A stretch of 64,000 bases of DNA, from assembly GCF_000350225.1 (NCBI RefSeq), contig NW_005179081.1:95460-159459 (forward strand), written 5' to 3'. The stretch comes from Chondrus crispus. Lineage: Eukaryota > Rhodophyta > Florideophyceae > Gigartinales > Gigartinaceae. A program made the translations under genes and the position numbers. The notes beneath the pieces were generated by a model. It ran no database searches and was not told where the DNA came from. It saw only the letters and a list, made by a program, of their open reading frames with translations. Of the stretch, positions 10,074 through 21,209 are shown piece after piece (the stretch's first letter is position 1; every line of letters starts with the position of its first letter).

Positions 10074-11799
10074 TTGTGTGCTCGTGCAAACCGAAACATC
10101 ACACTTTGCGTGACGATCTCGCCACTTTAAGTGGTGTCATTGGTTACTTTAAAGAGCATTTACAGTGCGATCTCAAGAGAGAACAAGTTCTTGATATGCG
10201 TCTTGCTGCCCCACTTGTATGGCGGGTTCTCCCTGGTTGTAAATAAAGTTTTTTATCATACGCGATATGCACCGTGATTTTAATACAATTCTCAATAAAC
10301 TCAATTACAGTAGGGGCAAAAGAAGCCATTGAATTTCTCGTTGTCGTTTTTGTAACACAACATCATCCACTTTTTCCCCAGATCTCGCGAGATCCTCGAT
10401 CTTTGCCACTTTCAACTCGCCGTACAACTGGGGGGCACACACAGGTACAGAACAAAACCCACGGAAAGGTTTCGTGTGCAGTACGGTACAGTACAGTCAG
10501 CCATAGTGTACCACCTGCACGATTGAAATGAAAAAAGGGTGCAGTCAATCAGATTTACTCGTGCACACCCATTGCTTTATCTCTTGCCAAAGAGCTTTGT
10601 CGGAACATGTGTTCAGTTTCCATGAAGGGTGCATTGTACTCTTTGTTACATTTTATCGTGCGATAGCGTATTGGCTTGTAAAGTTTACAGGACTGTACGA
10701 TGTACTCTAGTACGTCAATGAAAGAGACTATCAAAGTATAAGCAAGTACAGTACATTATTGTGCATAATTATGTCAATGTCATCGATTCGGCACACCCTT
10801 CTGGAATACACCGCTTTCTCTTCCATATCAGGAGACCGAATGCCCTACAGTACTGTCCAAAAGATCGTAGCTGCGATCGAAGTTATGTACAGTACCCTCA
10901 GGTCAGGTACTGTACCTTTTTAATCGTGACTTTACAAATGCCAAAGAAAGGCGGCAGCACTCGAGGCCGTAGCTACAGTATTGTGATCAAGACCCACTCG
11001 ATCCCACCGTACGCCGGGGCCGGAGGGAGGCAAGACTGAGAGTTCTGTACAGGAGTATACTCCATATTTTCTGGAGACGCCACTTGCGTTCCGGAGTTTT
11101 GATTCACGTGAGCAACTGTAACCGATTTTCGTCGTCCAGGTTGCTGCACGAACCACAAGTCTCGCACAATCTGGATTCAAGTAATCATCTATTCGAATGT
11201 GTTTCGTGAAATAACCTCTTTGACTGAGAAACACCGTAGCCATTCTTTATAAACATACAAGCGACATTTGGGAAATGGTGGCACACATGACATCCTTCAT
11301 ATCATTTGGTAGAATACGAAGAGAGATTAAGGACTTTCATTGTTATGACATCAGAATATAAGAAAAAGTGGTCGATATGTTAAATCGTATTGGCAGGAGG
11401 TCCGCATATTTCATGCAATGGCAATGAGTCAACATAATCCTCAACATGAAAGCGAATCACTGTACACAATTTACATTTTAGTCTTTTTCGGTTGTCAGCA
11501 CACCATAATTTCTGGGATAGCAGTACACATCACAATTTTAATGGAACTCGGTGTCACACATCCTGGATTTTCATTGCAAACAGTGCATTTCAACTCCCAT
11601 TTTTTTCGAAACGATACACATAGCGAAATTAATTGGCGGCTGCGGTCCATTCTCGGACTTCATCGGTAATCGGTACAGCAAACCTGGCGGTGACAATACG
11701 AAGAGGCGAATATTTCGGCATTTTGTTGCGAAATGTATGTAAGAATATTCCCGTCGCCGTCGGACATTCACCACCGCCGTCGATACCCATACATAGGGG
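10074..11799. other. Gene-poor AT-rich intergenic DNA
   Basis: No open frame with family resemblance is seen on either strand. The stretch is enriched in short TACAGTA/TACTGTA palindromes, for example 10846-10856, 10888-10896 and 10907-10917. I see no RNA gene. Confidence 0.4.
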
Positions 11800-11917
11800 T
11801 TGTCCACTGGCTACGAGTGCAGACACGCGCCGAGTGCAAATATGTGCCCCGAGGCTTGGCGAGGGCACCATATCGCAGCACGAGGCTGCGTGTCTGCACG
11901 CTGTAGCCAGTGGACAA
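11800..11917. repeat. Imperfect hairpin-forming inverted repeat
   Basis: Arms 11800-11828 (TTGTCCACTGGCTACGAG and onward) and 11888-11917 pair almost perfectly, with one bulged base. The interior continues as a second, less perfect stem (GTGCCC at about 11845 against GGGCAC at about 11863), giving a roughly 118-nt extended hairpin. The shape resembles a small-RNA precursor or foldback element. It lies about 120 bp from the Gypsy-1 insertion but outside it. Confidence 0.7.
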
Positions 11918-12032
11918 TATGCTTGTCTACCGGCTGACAGTGAAATGCTCGGCCACGTAGATGTATGACACAAGTCCACCAAAGATAAATCGCTGTTTTC
12001 CGCCGCCGTCGCTGTCGATGGGCTCCGCCGCC

Positions 12033-12037
12033 GTCGT
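12033..12037. repeat. Gypsy-1 target-site duplication, left copy (GTCGT)
   Basis: The five bases GTCGT directly before the left LTR recur directly after the right LTR at 18768-18772. This marks a single intact insertion event. Confidence 0.9.
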
Positions 12038-13012
12038 TGTAGTATAGTAGCGGTCGCCAGCTATGAGCTAGCTCGAGGAAGAGGTAACAACCAATAGGGG
12101 GTGTCCCGCAGTAGATCGGGACTGTGGTAGAGCAACGGGGAAGTACGTCGGCCGACTGTAAAAGCACGACGTACTGGTCGAAGTGCGGACCCGGAATGGG
12201 GCCAGAACTGGAAGGGGTGGTGTAAGAACACACAAAACAGGGGGAATCCGAGCCTAAAGACTAGTGTCAGACACGGGCGGAGCGCCGAGTAGCGGGAACT
12301 CCTAGAGGGACGAGCGGGACAGATGTCAATAGTGCCGCCAAGGCCAGAGGCTTGTCGTAGCCCGCGACTTGACAATCGTCACAATGCAGGGAGAGAGAAA
12401 TAGGCCGTGCGACAGTAATACGCCCAGGCTAGAGGCCAGTCTTAGCCCGCGTGGTCGCAACGACAGAGTAAAAAGGAAAACAATTGAAACGTCGAGCGAC
12501 AGTAACACGCCGAGGTTAGAGGCTAGTCTTAACCCGCGTAGTCGCAAAGACGGAGGAATGGAAAAGGTAAAGTAAAGGCAATAGAAGCCAGGGAAACGTC
12601 GCAAGACAGATGCCGACAATGTCGCCTAAGTCAGAGGCTTGTCTTGACCCGCGGTGTCGCACCGTCGAAGGAAATCCGTTCCCAAAAGATCCTTGACTGT
12701 TTACTGTCATTGCCCGGCGCCGTCGCTTAAATAAGCGAGGTCGCGGGGTCTTGGACATTGTCCGTCCTACTGTACTACTGTACTCTATTATGTAATGCAC
12801 TGTACTGTGCCATTACTACTGTACCTTGTCATATACAACCTCCGGGCTGTAATGTATACAGTAGATCTTCCGCCTGTAAGGCACACGTGTAGGCGTCCGC
12901 CTGTAATGCCCGTGTGAGCGTGCGCGTGCGCTTGTAATGCACACGTGTGGGCGTGCGCCTGTAATGAACAGGCGCCGTCGGGTACTGTACACATCCTGGC
13001 AATGATACCACA
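12038..13012 (-). repeat. Gypsy-1 LTR (3' LTR in element orientation)
   Basis: Begins TGTAGTATAG and ends ATACCACA on the plus strand, giving TG...CA termini. It is 975 bp, the same length as 17793-18767 and the same sequence as far as I can read. It contains a tandem array near 12,860-12,970 with units of about 30 bp built around CGCCTGTAATG, including two CACGTG hexamers. Confidence 0.95.
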
Positions 13013-13030
13013 CGGCCCCCCGCCCAAAAC
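13013..13030 (-). other. Gypsy-1 polypurine tract
   Basis: On the minus strand the bases directly before the LTR read TTTTGGGCGGGGGGCCG. This is a purine-rich tract in the expected position for plus-strand DNA priming. Confidence 0.65.
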
Positions 13031-14206
13031 GAAGCCGCCCCGGCGCTGTACTCATTCTTGCGGGTTTGATGTCTCTGCTGCCTGGCGGTGTGTGAGCTTC
13101 AGTCCACTGACGTTCGTCTGGATTCCTGAAAGCCGACTTGGCTTCCGGGATCGGCGGTTTGGCAGGGCAGCCGGTGCCATCAGCGTGCTGGCAGATGTCC
13201 ATTGCGACAATTCCCGACGTGTCCCGTTACTCCAGGCGTTCTTCACGATATAGACCAATGCGAAACTGGCGCACGCCTTACCAGGACTAGTCGTCGATTT
13301 CACGAAAGAACATAGTTCAACGAAGCTCTCTCATTGAGCATTTCCGATACAGTATGGAGTTTTCCGATACCAAGTTGCCATAAAGTGTTTCGTAACACGC
13401 TGCAAGCATCGAAATATTCTCGACTCCTCGGAGGTGTCCCTTCCCTCCGGGTGTCTTTCACGACCTACATCACTGCGCATGCGACGTTCCCTTAACATAA
13501 CCCGGTCCCTGACCTCACGGAAGAATAGAACTTCACGTAGCTCTTGCCTTGAGCATGTCAGAAAGGATATCCATTTTCCCGGTACCATATCACCATAACG
13601 TTCTTGTTGGAGGCCATACGCGTCCATTTTAAATGTTTGACTAATGAGTCGTTACCAGAAAGTGGCGAAGGTGTTCTGGAACATTCAGGCCATGTCTGCG
13701 AAAGTAGCGTACGACTGCGTTGAAGGGCAAATTGCGCCGTGGTTGTCGTAACCTGTCTATCGGACTCTGAATCGATCGTTTTGATCATTATACGCGACAA
13801 ATGCGTCAAATGAGTGCTCTTTTCTCCTGCCGTCGACGGCATATTCTGTTTCAGGAATGTGAGATCTTCGGAGGCGAAAGAAAGGTCTCTGAGGTCCCTG
13901 AGCACTGCCTTCTTTCGGTGTTCCATCACGTTGTTGATTATTGAAATTATTCCGAGTCTCATACCTCGCTGATTGCCTGCTGTCGGCAGCGGGCGAGTTT
14001 GGTAGTACGTCTTCAGACTCATTGTCGTATTGGACTCTTTGTGCAATATTTGCTTGGCTTGGGGCGGTCTTCTTTGACACCCGATCCCTGTTTATCGTCT
14101 CGGTAAGCCCATCACGAATAATTGTGACTGTGTGTGAGGTTGCACCAATGACCTCAAACGGTCCATCCGCCTTTGGCTGTAGCTTATTCCTGGAGGTCCC
14201 TCCACT

Positions 14207-15127
14207 TTACGTACGTAAAGGTACCTCTAGCCTCACGAATACTTTATCCCCAACATCCGCAGGGCTTGCTATTTTTCTGACATGCTTGTCGTAATTTTCC
14301 TTGTATCGCGCCTGAGCAGCTTCTAGTGTTTTGGTAGCTCCTTGTATGAGCCTTGTGAGATGCTCCATCAGCCTCATACGCTCGTGTCGAGTTTCCGACA
14401 TCGTGCCATTCTTGGGAGTGTATTCTAAGGCCACGGGCCCAGGAGGTCGTGACAATACCAGTTCAAATGGGGTGCATCCCGTGCTGCGATGTACTTGCGT
14501 GTTATACGCGTACGTTAGAGGTCCACAGTACTCATCCCATGTCTTCTGATGTTCCAAGACATAATGGCGTATGCCGGATAATATTGTTTGGTTGAACCGT
14601 TCCACTTGACCATTGGTCTGAGGGTGATACGCTGTTGTAAACAGGTTGCCAATCCCCATGATTTGACAAATCTTTTGGAAGAACTTCGACGCGAACTGAC
14701 CACCGTTATCGGATAGAAGATAGGCAGGTGGTCCATACGGATAAATCCAATTCTCGACGAAGGCTCTTGCCACTGTCATTGATGTGATGCTTTTCAGCGG
14801 TATCGCTCTTGTCACCTTCGAGAACCGATCGGATATGACTAAAAGGTATTGGTTCCCTTTTGTCGATCGGGGTAGAGGTCCCAAAATGTCGATGGCGACG
14901 AACTGTAGCGGTCTTCTCGCGGGGAAGAGTTTCAAAAATGTAGAGTCCGTGCGCAATTGTACTCTTTCGCGGGCGCATGAATCACATTGTCTCATACAAG
15001 CGTGACATTCCAATGCCATGGAAGGCCAGTAGAACGTGCGTCGCATTGTATACAACATCTTTGTACCCCCAGGATGACCTGATGTTCTTCTATAGAGGCA
15101 TAGGTAAAGAACCTTTTGCCTTAACAT
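14207..15127 (-). pseudogene. Gypsy-1 integrase fragment (zinc finger and DDE core)
   Basis: A 306-codon frame carrying the integrase zinc-binding region (HPGG, then CxxC in CDSCAR) and a complete catalytic core: Asp in AIDILGP, Asp in SDNGGQF, and Glu in NGQVERFNQ. It catalyses cDNA insertion in intact relatives. Upstream RNase H and RT lie in other frames separated by stops, so this is an isolated fragment of a broken pol. The ATG at 15127 is an internal methionine. Confidence 0.85.
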
Positions 15128-15432
15128 CGTCGGTACGACAATTTGTCTGCAGTCGTCCAGAGGGGCAATGCGGACCAGGAGGCCGCGGTCGCCGACGTCG
15201 AAGCGACTTGTATCCTCATTGTCGACTTTCTCTTCAACATTTGACAGTATCTGTCGTTGGCTTGACAGATAACCAGCTCTTCGATTCGGACCGGGGATAG
15301 ATATGTGTTCTCAGCGTTCACGACGCAAATCCCCTCGTCATTGAAATTTGACGTGATTGCATCGCGCCTGAGCTCGATCTCGACATCTTCGTCAACTTAA
15401 TCTTCATCCATCCAAGCGCTGTTCTCTTGAAC

Positions 15433-16169
15433 CTAGAAACACGGAATGTCTGAGTCAGGTTCGACCGCACACTCGCCAAATGTCGGCCGCCTTGACACAG
15501 CGTCTGCAATGCAGTTCACTGCCCCTTTGCGGTACTTGATTGTGAAATCGAACTCCAGTAGGCGGAGAGGCCATCGAGCAAGCCTGCCACTGGCGTCTGT
15601 TAGGCTCATCATCCACTTTAAGGATTGATGTTCGGGGTAGAGCTCGAAGTGCTTCCGCTCGAGGTATGGTCTCAAGATCTGCACTGCCCGAATTATGGCG
15701 AGGCATTCTTTTTCCCCGACGCTTTAATTCTTCTCAGCTGGATTCAGGGAGCGGCTCCAAAATCCTACCGGGTGACGAAGACCGTCTGAATGGGACTGAA
15801 ACAGGTCACAGCCCACTTGTCGCTCACAAGCATCCGTGTCAACTGAGGAAGGCAGGTTCGAGCGCGGTAACTTAAGAATAGGAGGGCTTACAAGCGCAGT
15901 CTCCAATAACCCAAAAGCCTTGGATTGATCTGCAGAGAATTTCTCTAATTGGAAAAGCTTCCCCTTTGCCAAAAAGGCGTCCAGGGGTACCGTAGTTCGT
16001 GCAAAGTTCGGCACGAACCTTCAATACATGTTGCACATGCCGATGAAGGAGTGAAGCTCAGTTTGCGTCGCCGGCTCTTGTGCCCTCTTGATGGCATCCG
16101 TATTATTCTCCGGAACAGCCAGAAATCCAGGGCGGATAGCATTTCCAAGGTAGTCGAGATCCAAGTCAT
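15433..16169 (-). pseudogene. Gypsy-1 RT C-terminal / RNase H remnants
   Basis: Overlapping short frames recover the end of reverse transcriptase (PNFARTTVPLDAF), the RNase H start (SVDTDACERQVGCDLFQ, then GFWSRSLNPAEKN) and its end (YPEHQSLKWMMSLTDASGR, then IADAVSRRP). They lie in at least three frames, so several indels and stops have accumulated. No YxDD polymerase motif is found here. Confidence 0.8.
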
Positions 16170-16204
16170 TAGTATCTGTCGATTTCGACTCTTCGCCTTC
16201 GTGA

Positions 16205-16735
16205 CTAATGCTTTCCGGGCGTAAGAGCGAAAGAAGGCCAGGTCCTGCTCCTCCTCACCTTGTGACGTTTCTTGGGCGCCACTTGGCTAATCGAAGTCGA
16301 CTGAAAGAATTTGATTGGGGGCCGTGACTGCATTCCAATCCGCTCTCGTTTTTGGAGCTTGGTCGCTGACCTAGAAAAGTTTGTAACGCGGACTAAAAAT
16401 GGGACATGAGTCTGAATGTTGGCAAGTCCATTGGACAAACTGACTTGCTTTCTGAGATATAACTCCGGTCTTGTCTCTAGGACTACAGTTACAGAGGCTG
16501 GACAGGTGACTTGAACAGTCATTTCCGTGCCTGCCGGAATTTCGACGGCCTTTGTAATTCTGAGAAATATATCTCCGTTTCGTTTGGTATATTCACGTCG
16601 GTGAATTCCCGTGTCCGACTCCTGGTGGGCGTCATCGCAGGACTCCTTTGAATAGGGACTTCGTCTCCGGAGCGTAGCTCGACTGATCTTCTTCGGATAT
16701 GAACGGCGGAAACATGGTCGTCCAGGAACGTACAA
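16205..16735 (-). pseudogene. Gypsy-1 post-protease region
   Basis: A 176-codon frame following the protease. It resembles the stretch between protease and RT in gypsy elements (for example a TKAVEIPAGTEMTVQV segment). It is cut off before the RT fingers and palm, which appear deleted. It has no independent function. Confidence 0.5.
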
Positions 16736-16779
16736 CCCAATATGGCGTCTGCGCCTAATTGTCGTACGACAATGAATGG

Positions 16780-17604
16780 TTATCTCATGTGATAGCTGCC
16801 TAGCGCTACTGCAAGGTGGATTATTCCAACAGTCTCAAGCCGGTGATGCAAGGCGTTTGACAAAGAGACCAGCTCTTTTGAATTGTCAATTTGACTTTGT
16901 GCTTCCGGTGACAGCATGTCCAACCGAATCAAGTTTGGACCTGCTCGCGTGTCTAAGACGGTAAGCGCACTTCCCAATGATTTCTTCGAGAGGCCAATGA
17001 AGGCAGCGACCTTGTATTTGTACGTAGACAAGGCGCAGATGGGGTTCATCTGATATTGGTCAAGTCGAATCCAGCGGGGTAGACCATATGGTCGTTCAAG
17101 AATTTTTTCGGTTGTGATGTCAAGAGACGATACTGAGCCATCGCTCTCATCCTGGTCTGAGTAGGAAGAAACTCTGTGACGGTGAGCTTGGCGTGTCGGG
17201 GAGTCATATGCCGCCTTTTTAGGACCACTTTTTAGTTGCAATAAATCCAGTTTGTCTCGTAAGACCATGATTTGTCTTTCTGACGCTTGCATACGGGCTA
17301 CTAGTGCCTCATGGTTCTGCAATGACACAGTGTCGTCGTAGATGCCATAGACTTGGTCTGTAATGCTTGTTTCTGTCTCTTGACGAATAGCCGGGATGGC
17401 TATCTTTAGTTTGGCATCGATCTGATTGGAAACGAATTCTTTGATCTGTTCCCAAAATTCTTCAGACGATGCAGTACTTCCTGCGGGAATGTTCTCATCC
17501 GGTGGCCCATCTCGAGGATATGTGGCGGCCAGGCTTTGGGCGGAAGCTCCTGCGCCTATATACTTGCCAGGTTGGCTCGGTGCTTCTTTGGTCTTTGCGA
17601 CCAT
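16780..17604 (-). pseudogene. Gypsy-1 truncated gag fused to protease
   Basis: A 274-codon frame starting at a true ATG (17604) shortly after the 5' LTR. The N-terminal half has a coiled-coil-like stretch (QNHEALVARMQASERQIMVL). The C-terminal half is an aspartic-protease segment with active site VLDTRAGPNLIRL. The usual D-T/S-G-A-G-P-N-L is changed to DTRAG, so the protease should be inactive. Most of gag, including the capsid and zinc knuckle, is missing. Confidence 0.75.
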
Positions 17605-17773
17605 TGCAGCTGTTAAATCAGCTTGTTGCCATAACGGCGGGTTAACTTGAGTTCGGAAGGGTTACATCGATCGTGAGCGAACGACACGGCGACGAGCCAG
17701 ATTCATTCGTCTCGCGCTTGACACAACCATCCCTTCTTGCCAGCAAAAGTAGTTGTAGTTGGTTGTTAACCTC

Positions 17774-17792
17774 TTCTAGGTCGGGAGACCAT
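17774..17792 (-). other. Gypsy-1 primer-binding site
   Basis: Immediately inside the 5' LTR, the minus strand reads A then TGGTCTCCCGACCTAGAAG. TGG at the start is complementary to a tRNA CCA end. The primer tRNA is not identified. Confidence 0.55.
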
Positions 17793-18767
17793 TGTAGTAT
17801 AGTAGCGGTCGCCAGCTATGAGCTAGCTCGAGGAAGAGGTAACAACCAATAGGGGGTGTCCCGCAGTAGATCGGGACTGTGGTAGAGCAACGGGGAAGTA
17901 CGTCGGCCGACTGTAAAAGCACGACGTACTGGTCGAAGTGCGGACCCGGAATGGGGCCAGAACTGGAAGGGGTGGTGTAAGAACACACAAAACAGGGGGA
18001 ATCCGAGCCTAAAGACTAGTGTCAGACACGGGCGGAGCGCCGAGTAGCGGGAACTCCTAGAGGGACGAGCGGGACAGATGTCAATAGTGCCGCCAAGGCC
18101 AGAGGCTTGTCGTAGCCCGCGACTTGACAATCGTCACAATGCAGGGAGAGAGAAATAGGCCGTGCGACAGTAATACGCCCAGGCTAGAGGCCAGTCTTAG
18201 CCCGCGTGGTCGCAACGACAGAGTAAAAAGGAAAACAATTGAAACGTCGAGCGACAGTAACACGCCGAGGTTAGAGGCTAGTCTTAACCCGCGTAGTCGC
18301 AAAGACGGAGGAATGGAAAAGGTAAAGTAAAGGCAATAGAAGCCAGGGAAACGTCGCAAGACAGATGCCGACAATGTCGCCTAAGTCAGAGGCTTGTCTT
18401 GACCCGCGGTGTCGCACCGTCGAAGGAAATCCGTTCCCAAAAGATCCTTGACTGTTTACTGTCATTGCCCGGCGCCGTCGCTTAAATAAGCGAGGTCGCG
18501 GGGTCTTGGACATTGTCCGTCCTACTGTACTACTGTACTCTATTATGTAATGCACTGTACTGTGCCATTACTACTGTACCTTGTCATATACAACCTCCGG
18601 GCTGTAATGTATACAGTAGATCTTCCGCCTGTAAGGCACACGTGTAGGCGTCCGCCTGTAATGCCCGTGTGAGCGTGCGCGTGCGCTTGTAATGCACACG
18701 TGTGGGCGTGCGCCTGTAATGAACAGGCGCCGTCGGGTACTGTACACATCCTGGCAATGATACCACA
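17793..18767 (-). repeat. Gypsy-1 LTR (5' LTR in element orientation)
   Basis: A 975-bp copy matching 12038-13012 with no difference I can detect. TG...CA ends, followed by the GTCGT duplication at 18768-18772. It lies 188 bp upstream of the tyrosine recombinase frame. Confidence 0.95.
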
Positions 18768-18772
18768 GTCGT
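18768..18772. repeat. Gypsy-1 target-site duplication, right copy (GTCGT)
   Basis: Matches 12033-12037. Confidence 0.9.
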
Positions 18773-18955
18773 CGCCGATGATATTTCCGCGACTGGTGCC
18801 GTCTACTCAGACCATCCCGAAACCCGCCTCAGACATTCCGCAACACTCCTTCCCATCCCGTCCTTCCCCTCCCCTTTCTTTCCTAGCCCTCACTCAATAC
18901 CCCTACCCCTCCTAATTCTCTCTTCAACTCCCGCACCATCATCAGGCCGCACAAC

Positions 18956-20479
18956 ATGCCCTCATCCCCTTCGTCTGTCCCAAGGACGCCGCCTCTAGGT
19001 CCTGGTGGATCACATGCGACCGTTCCTGACACGCCCCCATCAGCTTCCCGCCGGCATTCGAAGGCAGCAACTGCATTTCTAGTCAAACGTATGCCGGCCA
19101 ACACAAAACGTGCCAACATATCCTCTCTCAAGGCACTGGCCCGCTTCACAACATCACGTCCCGGATTTTTGGATGCTGCGTTCAAAGGGGAAGAGCATCT
19201 GCGCGACCACATTCTCATGGGCGAGTCTCGTTCAGAATGGGAAATTCTAGAGACACGGAAGGCCGTATTTCCTGACTGCAACTACAGCCACATACCAGCG
19301 CACCACACTGCTTGGACGACCCAGCAGCTAAAAACCGTACGGTTCCATCTCATTGAATTCGTTGTAAACTACCGGTCGAAGTCCGGTGAGGAAGTCAAGC
19401 CAATTGCTATGAGAGGCTACATTTTAGGGCTTCAAAGAGCATTCAAATATGAGTGGGGTTATGATCTAAAGCTTCTCGAAGGGGATGTTTTCAATTGTCC
19501 AGCAGAAGGGCTCATGGCTGTGCTAGACAACAAGTTTAGCTTGCAGCAATCGACGGGAGTTGTGGCTGAGAGCGACAACGTACTGTCGAAAGAAGACGTC
19601 ATCAAGCTTTATGAGTCGCCACTGCTGGACCGCGATACGCCCCTGGGATTTCAAGCACGTCTAGTATTTAGTGTCGCATTGATCACAGCAATGCGCCGTT
19701 CTGCATTGGTGCATTTAACAGTTGGACAAGTGCAGAAAATAACTTGTGGCGGGGAGCAGGTGTGGAAAATATGTGGAGTTATTGGCAGCCGCGTGGGTGC
19801 TTCGAAAACGGCGACGGGAGGGTGGAAGGCTGTCCAGGACAAGCCTCAGGAGGTGTGCGTTGGGAACAGGACGTGTCTTGGCGGCAAGCTCAATTTATTT
19901 GAGGATCTCGAAGACTACATGCGGATTAGGAACTCGCTCGATTGCGGAAGCGACCGATTCTTTTTGGCAGCTAATGCTCGCGCAACGACGTTTGAAAACT
20001 TTTTCAAGCGCCAGCACCTAGGCCGGAATGCATTTGCACGTATTGTGGGGAGCATCTGTAGAAAGGAGGGAATTACAGGGACTGGATTCAAGCAAGGTAT
20101 GACGTTGCATTGATTGAGAGGCTCTGTGGTGACGTTGCTGTTCGAGGACGGCCAGAACGATGTGAATGTTGCAATGAGAACAGGACACCGTGATCTGTCG
20201 TCATTGAAAAACTACCACAACCTACGAGGTGCTCTCCGAATGCAGCAACAAGCCGCAATTTTTGGAGACTCAAATGCGAATCGTCAGAAGGTGGAGGTCG
20301 GGTGTGAAGATCAGGTGGCGCAGGACGGACAAGAAAACTTAGCAGCAGGCGGTGAGGTGGAGGAATGTTTTCAGGAAGGTGGCACAGAAAAAGAAGACAG
20401 TAATATGCGCCTTTTATCTGGCGTCCAGAATATCAGCGGGGGCGTTTTCACTATTAATGTGAACAATCACTACCGCTAA
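18956..20479 (+). pseudogene. Tyrosine recombinase of Crypton/DUF3504 type, interrupted by one TGA
   Basis: A single frame of 507 codons with one stop. The N-terminal part runs ATG 18956 to 20113; the C-terminal part continues in the same frame from 20114. Tyrosine-recombinase hallmarks are in order: first catalytic Arg in TAMRRSALVHL; box II, where His is followed by the TGA (20111-20113) and then Leu-Arg; then MRTGHRDLSSLKNYHN with the second His/Arg box and the presumed nucleophile Tyr. Such proteins cut and rejoin DNA in Crypton transposons and their domesticated relatives. The stop falls inside the H-x-L-R box, so a terminated product lacks the second Arg, TGHR and Tyr. The rest shows no decay, so inactivation looks recent. 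Readthrough cannot be excluded. Crypton versus DIRS/Ngaro assignment is inference. Confidence 0.8.
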
Positions 20480-20549
20480 GACTACTTTTGGTATGTCGCA
20501 TCGTCAGTAGTGTTCTCTATAGTACGCTCGAGTAAACTTTGTCGTCCTG

Positions 20550-20609
20550 ATTTGTCTGCACAGTAGTGCAGACAAATAATGATTTGTCTGCGCAGTAGTG
20601 CAGACAAAT
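20550..20609. repeat. Tandem pair of 28-bp palindromes downstream of recombinase
   Basis: ATTTGTCTGC, an 8-bp centre, then GCAGACAAAT occurs at 20550-20577 and again at 20582-20609. The palindromic 10-mers flank CACAGTAGT or CGCAGTAGT. A half-site (AGTGCAGACAAAT) recurs at 20671-20683. These may be binding or crossover sites of the recombinase, or part of the element's end. Confidence 0.8.
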
Positions 20610-21209
20610 AAGGGCCTTGCCCTACTGTGTTCGATTTTGTTAAGCTTGTTGCCCGAATTGTCGCCGCGGTAGTGCAGACAAATCAGGGCCTTACGTTTGT
20701 CCCGTATGTCACGGTGCGTATGTCCCCCTCAACCGGTAGACAATTACGAGTGTGTCGCACCCGACAGCGCCTTACCTTGGCCATTCGCTTCTGCAGTATA
20801 CATCATTTGCATTTGATGTCAGGTATGTTCTCCCTCCGCCATTATACATTATAAAACCACCGTTTTCCATTGCGAAGCATTGACGCCTGCATTGCCATTA
20901 CTATTTGAGCACCAGCACCGTTTTGCCACACTTTTATATGTCCACTTTTAACCACTCCTGGATCAACTGTGGCGACCATGTCGTATTGTAGTAACTCGTA
21001 ACACCGAACTGCAGTTAAATCTCACTGTTTACGCTGATGTCCATTTACGTGGTCATTATGACGGCCATGTCCAGAAATTCCCAACATACAAACATAAACA
21101 AGAAGAGGAAAAAACCAAACCGCCTTTCAGGGCTCGCACTCTTACGGCTGAGCGATTGATGTCATTGTTAAACTATTACACCCCCTTGCAGCAAACGCAC
21201 ACTGTACGG
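20610..21209. other. Intergenic DNA between recombinase and homeobox gene
   Basis: Holds the third half-site of the GCAGACAAAT repeat and the likely 3' UTR of the homeobox gene. Nothing else is recognised. Confidence 0.4.

Larger units (their letters stand above)
12038..18767 (-). mobile_element. Gypsy-1: full-length but degenerate Ty3/gypsy LTR retrotransposon
   Basis: A 6.73-kb element bounded by two 975-bp LTRs and flanked by GTCGT duplications. It runs on the minus strand: the 5' LTR is the right copy, followed by gag/protease at 17.6-16.2 kb, RT-RNase H remnants at 16.2-15.4 kb, integrase at 15.1-14.2 kb, then a polypurine tract beside the left LTR. The primer-binding site next to 17793 reads TGGTCTCCCGACC on the minus strand. 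The catalytic palm of reverse transcriptase is missing, since only about 0.2 kb separates the protease region from the RT C-terminal part. Frames are broken by stops and shifts. The LTR copies look identical, which conflicts with this decay unless the element moves in trans. Bases 13,050-14,200 hold no recognisable domain. Confidence 0.93.

Noticed and set aside
12840..12990. CRISPR-like array
   Set aside because: The units are short diverged tandem repeats inside an LTR with no constant repeat/spacer pattern, in a eukaryotic context.
12326..13202. Several short frames inside the Gypsy-1 LTR, repeated at 18.1-18.7 kb
   Set aside because: They recur only because the LTR is duplicated, and they translate low-complexity or repeat sequence.
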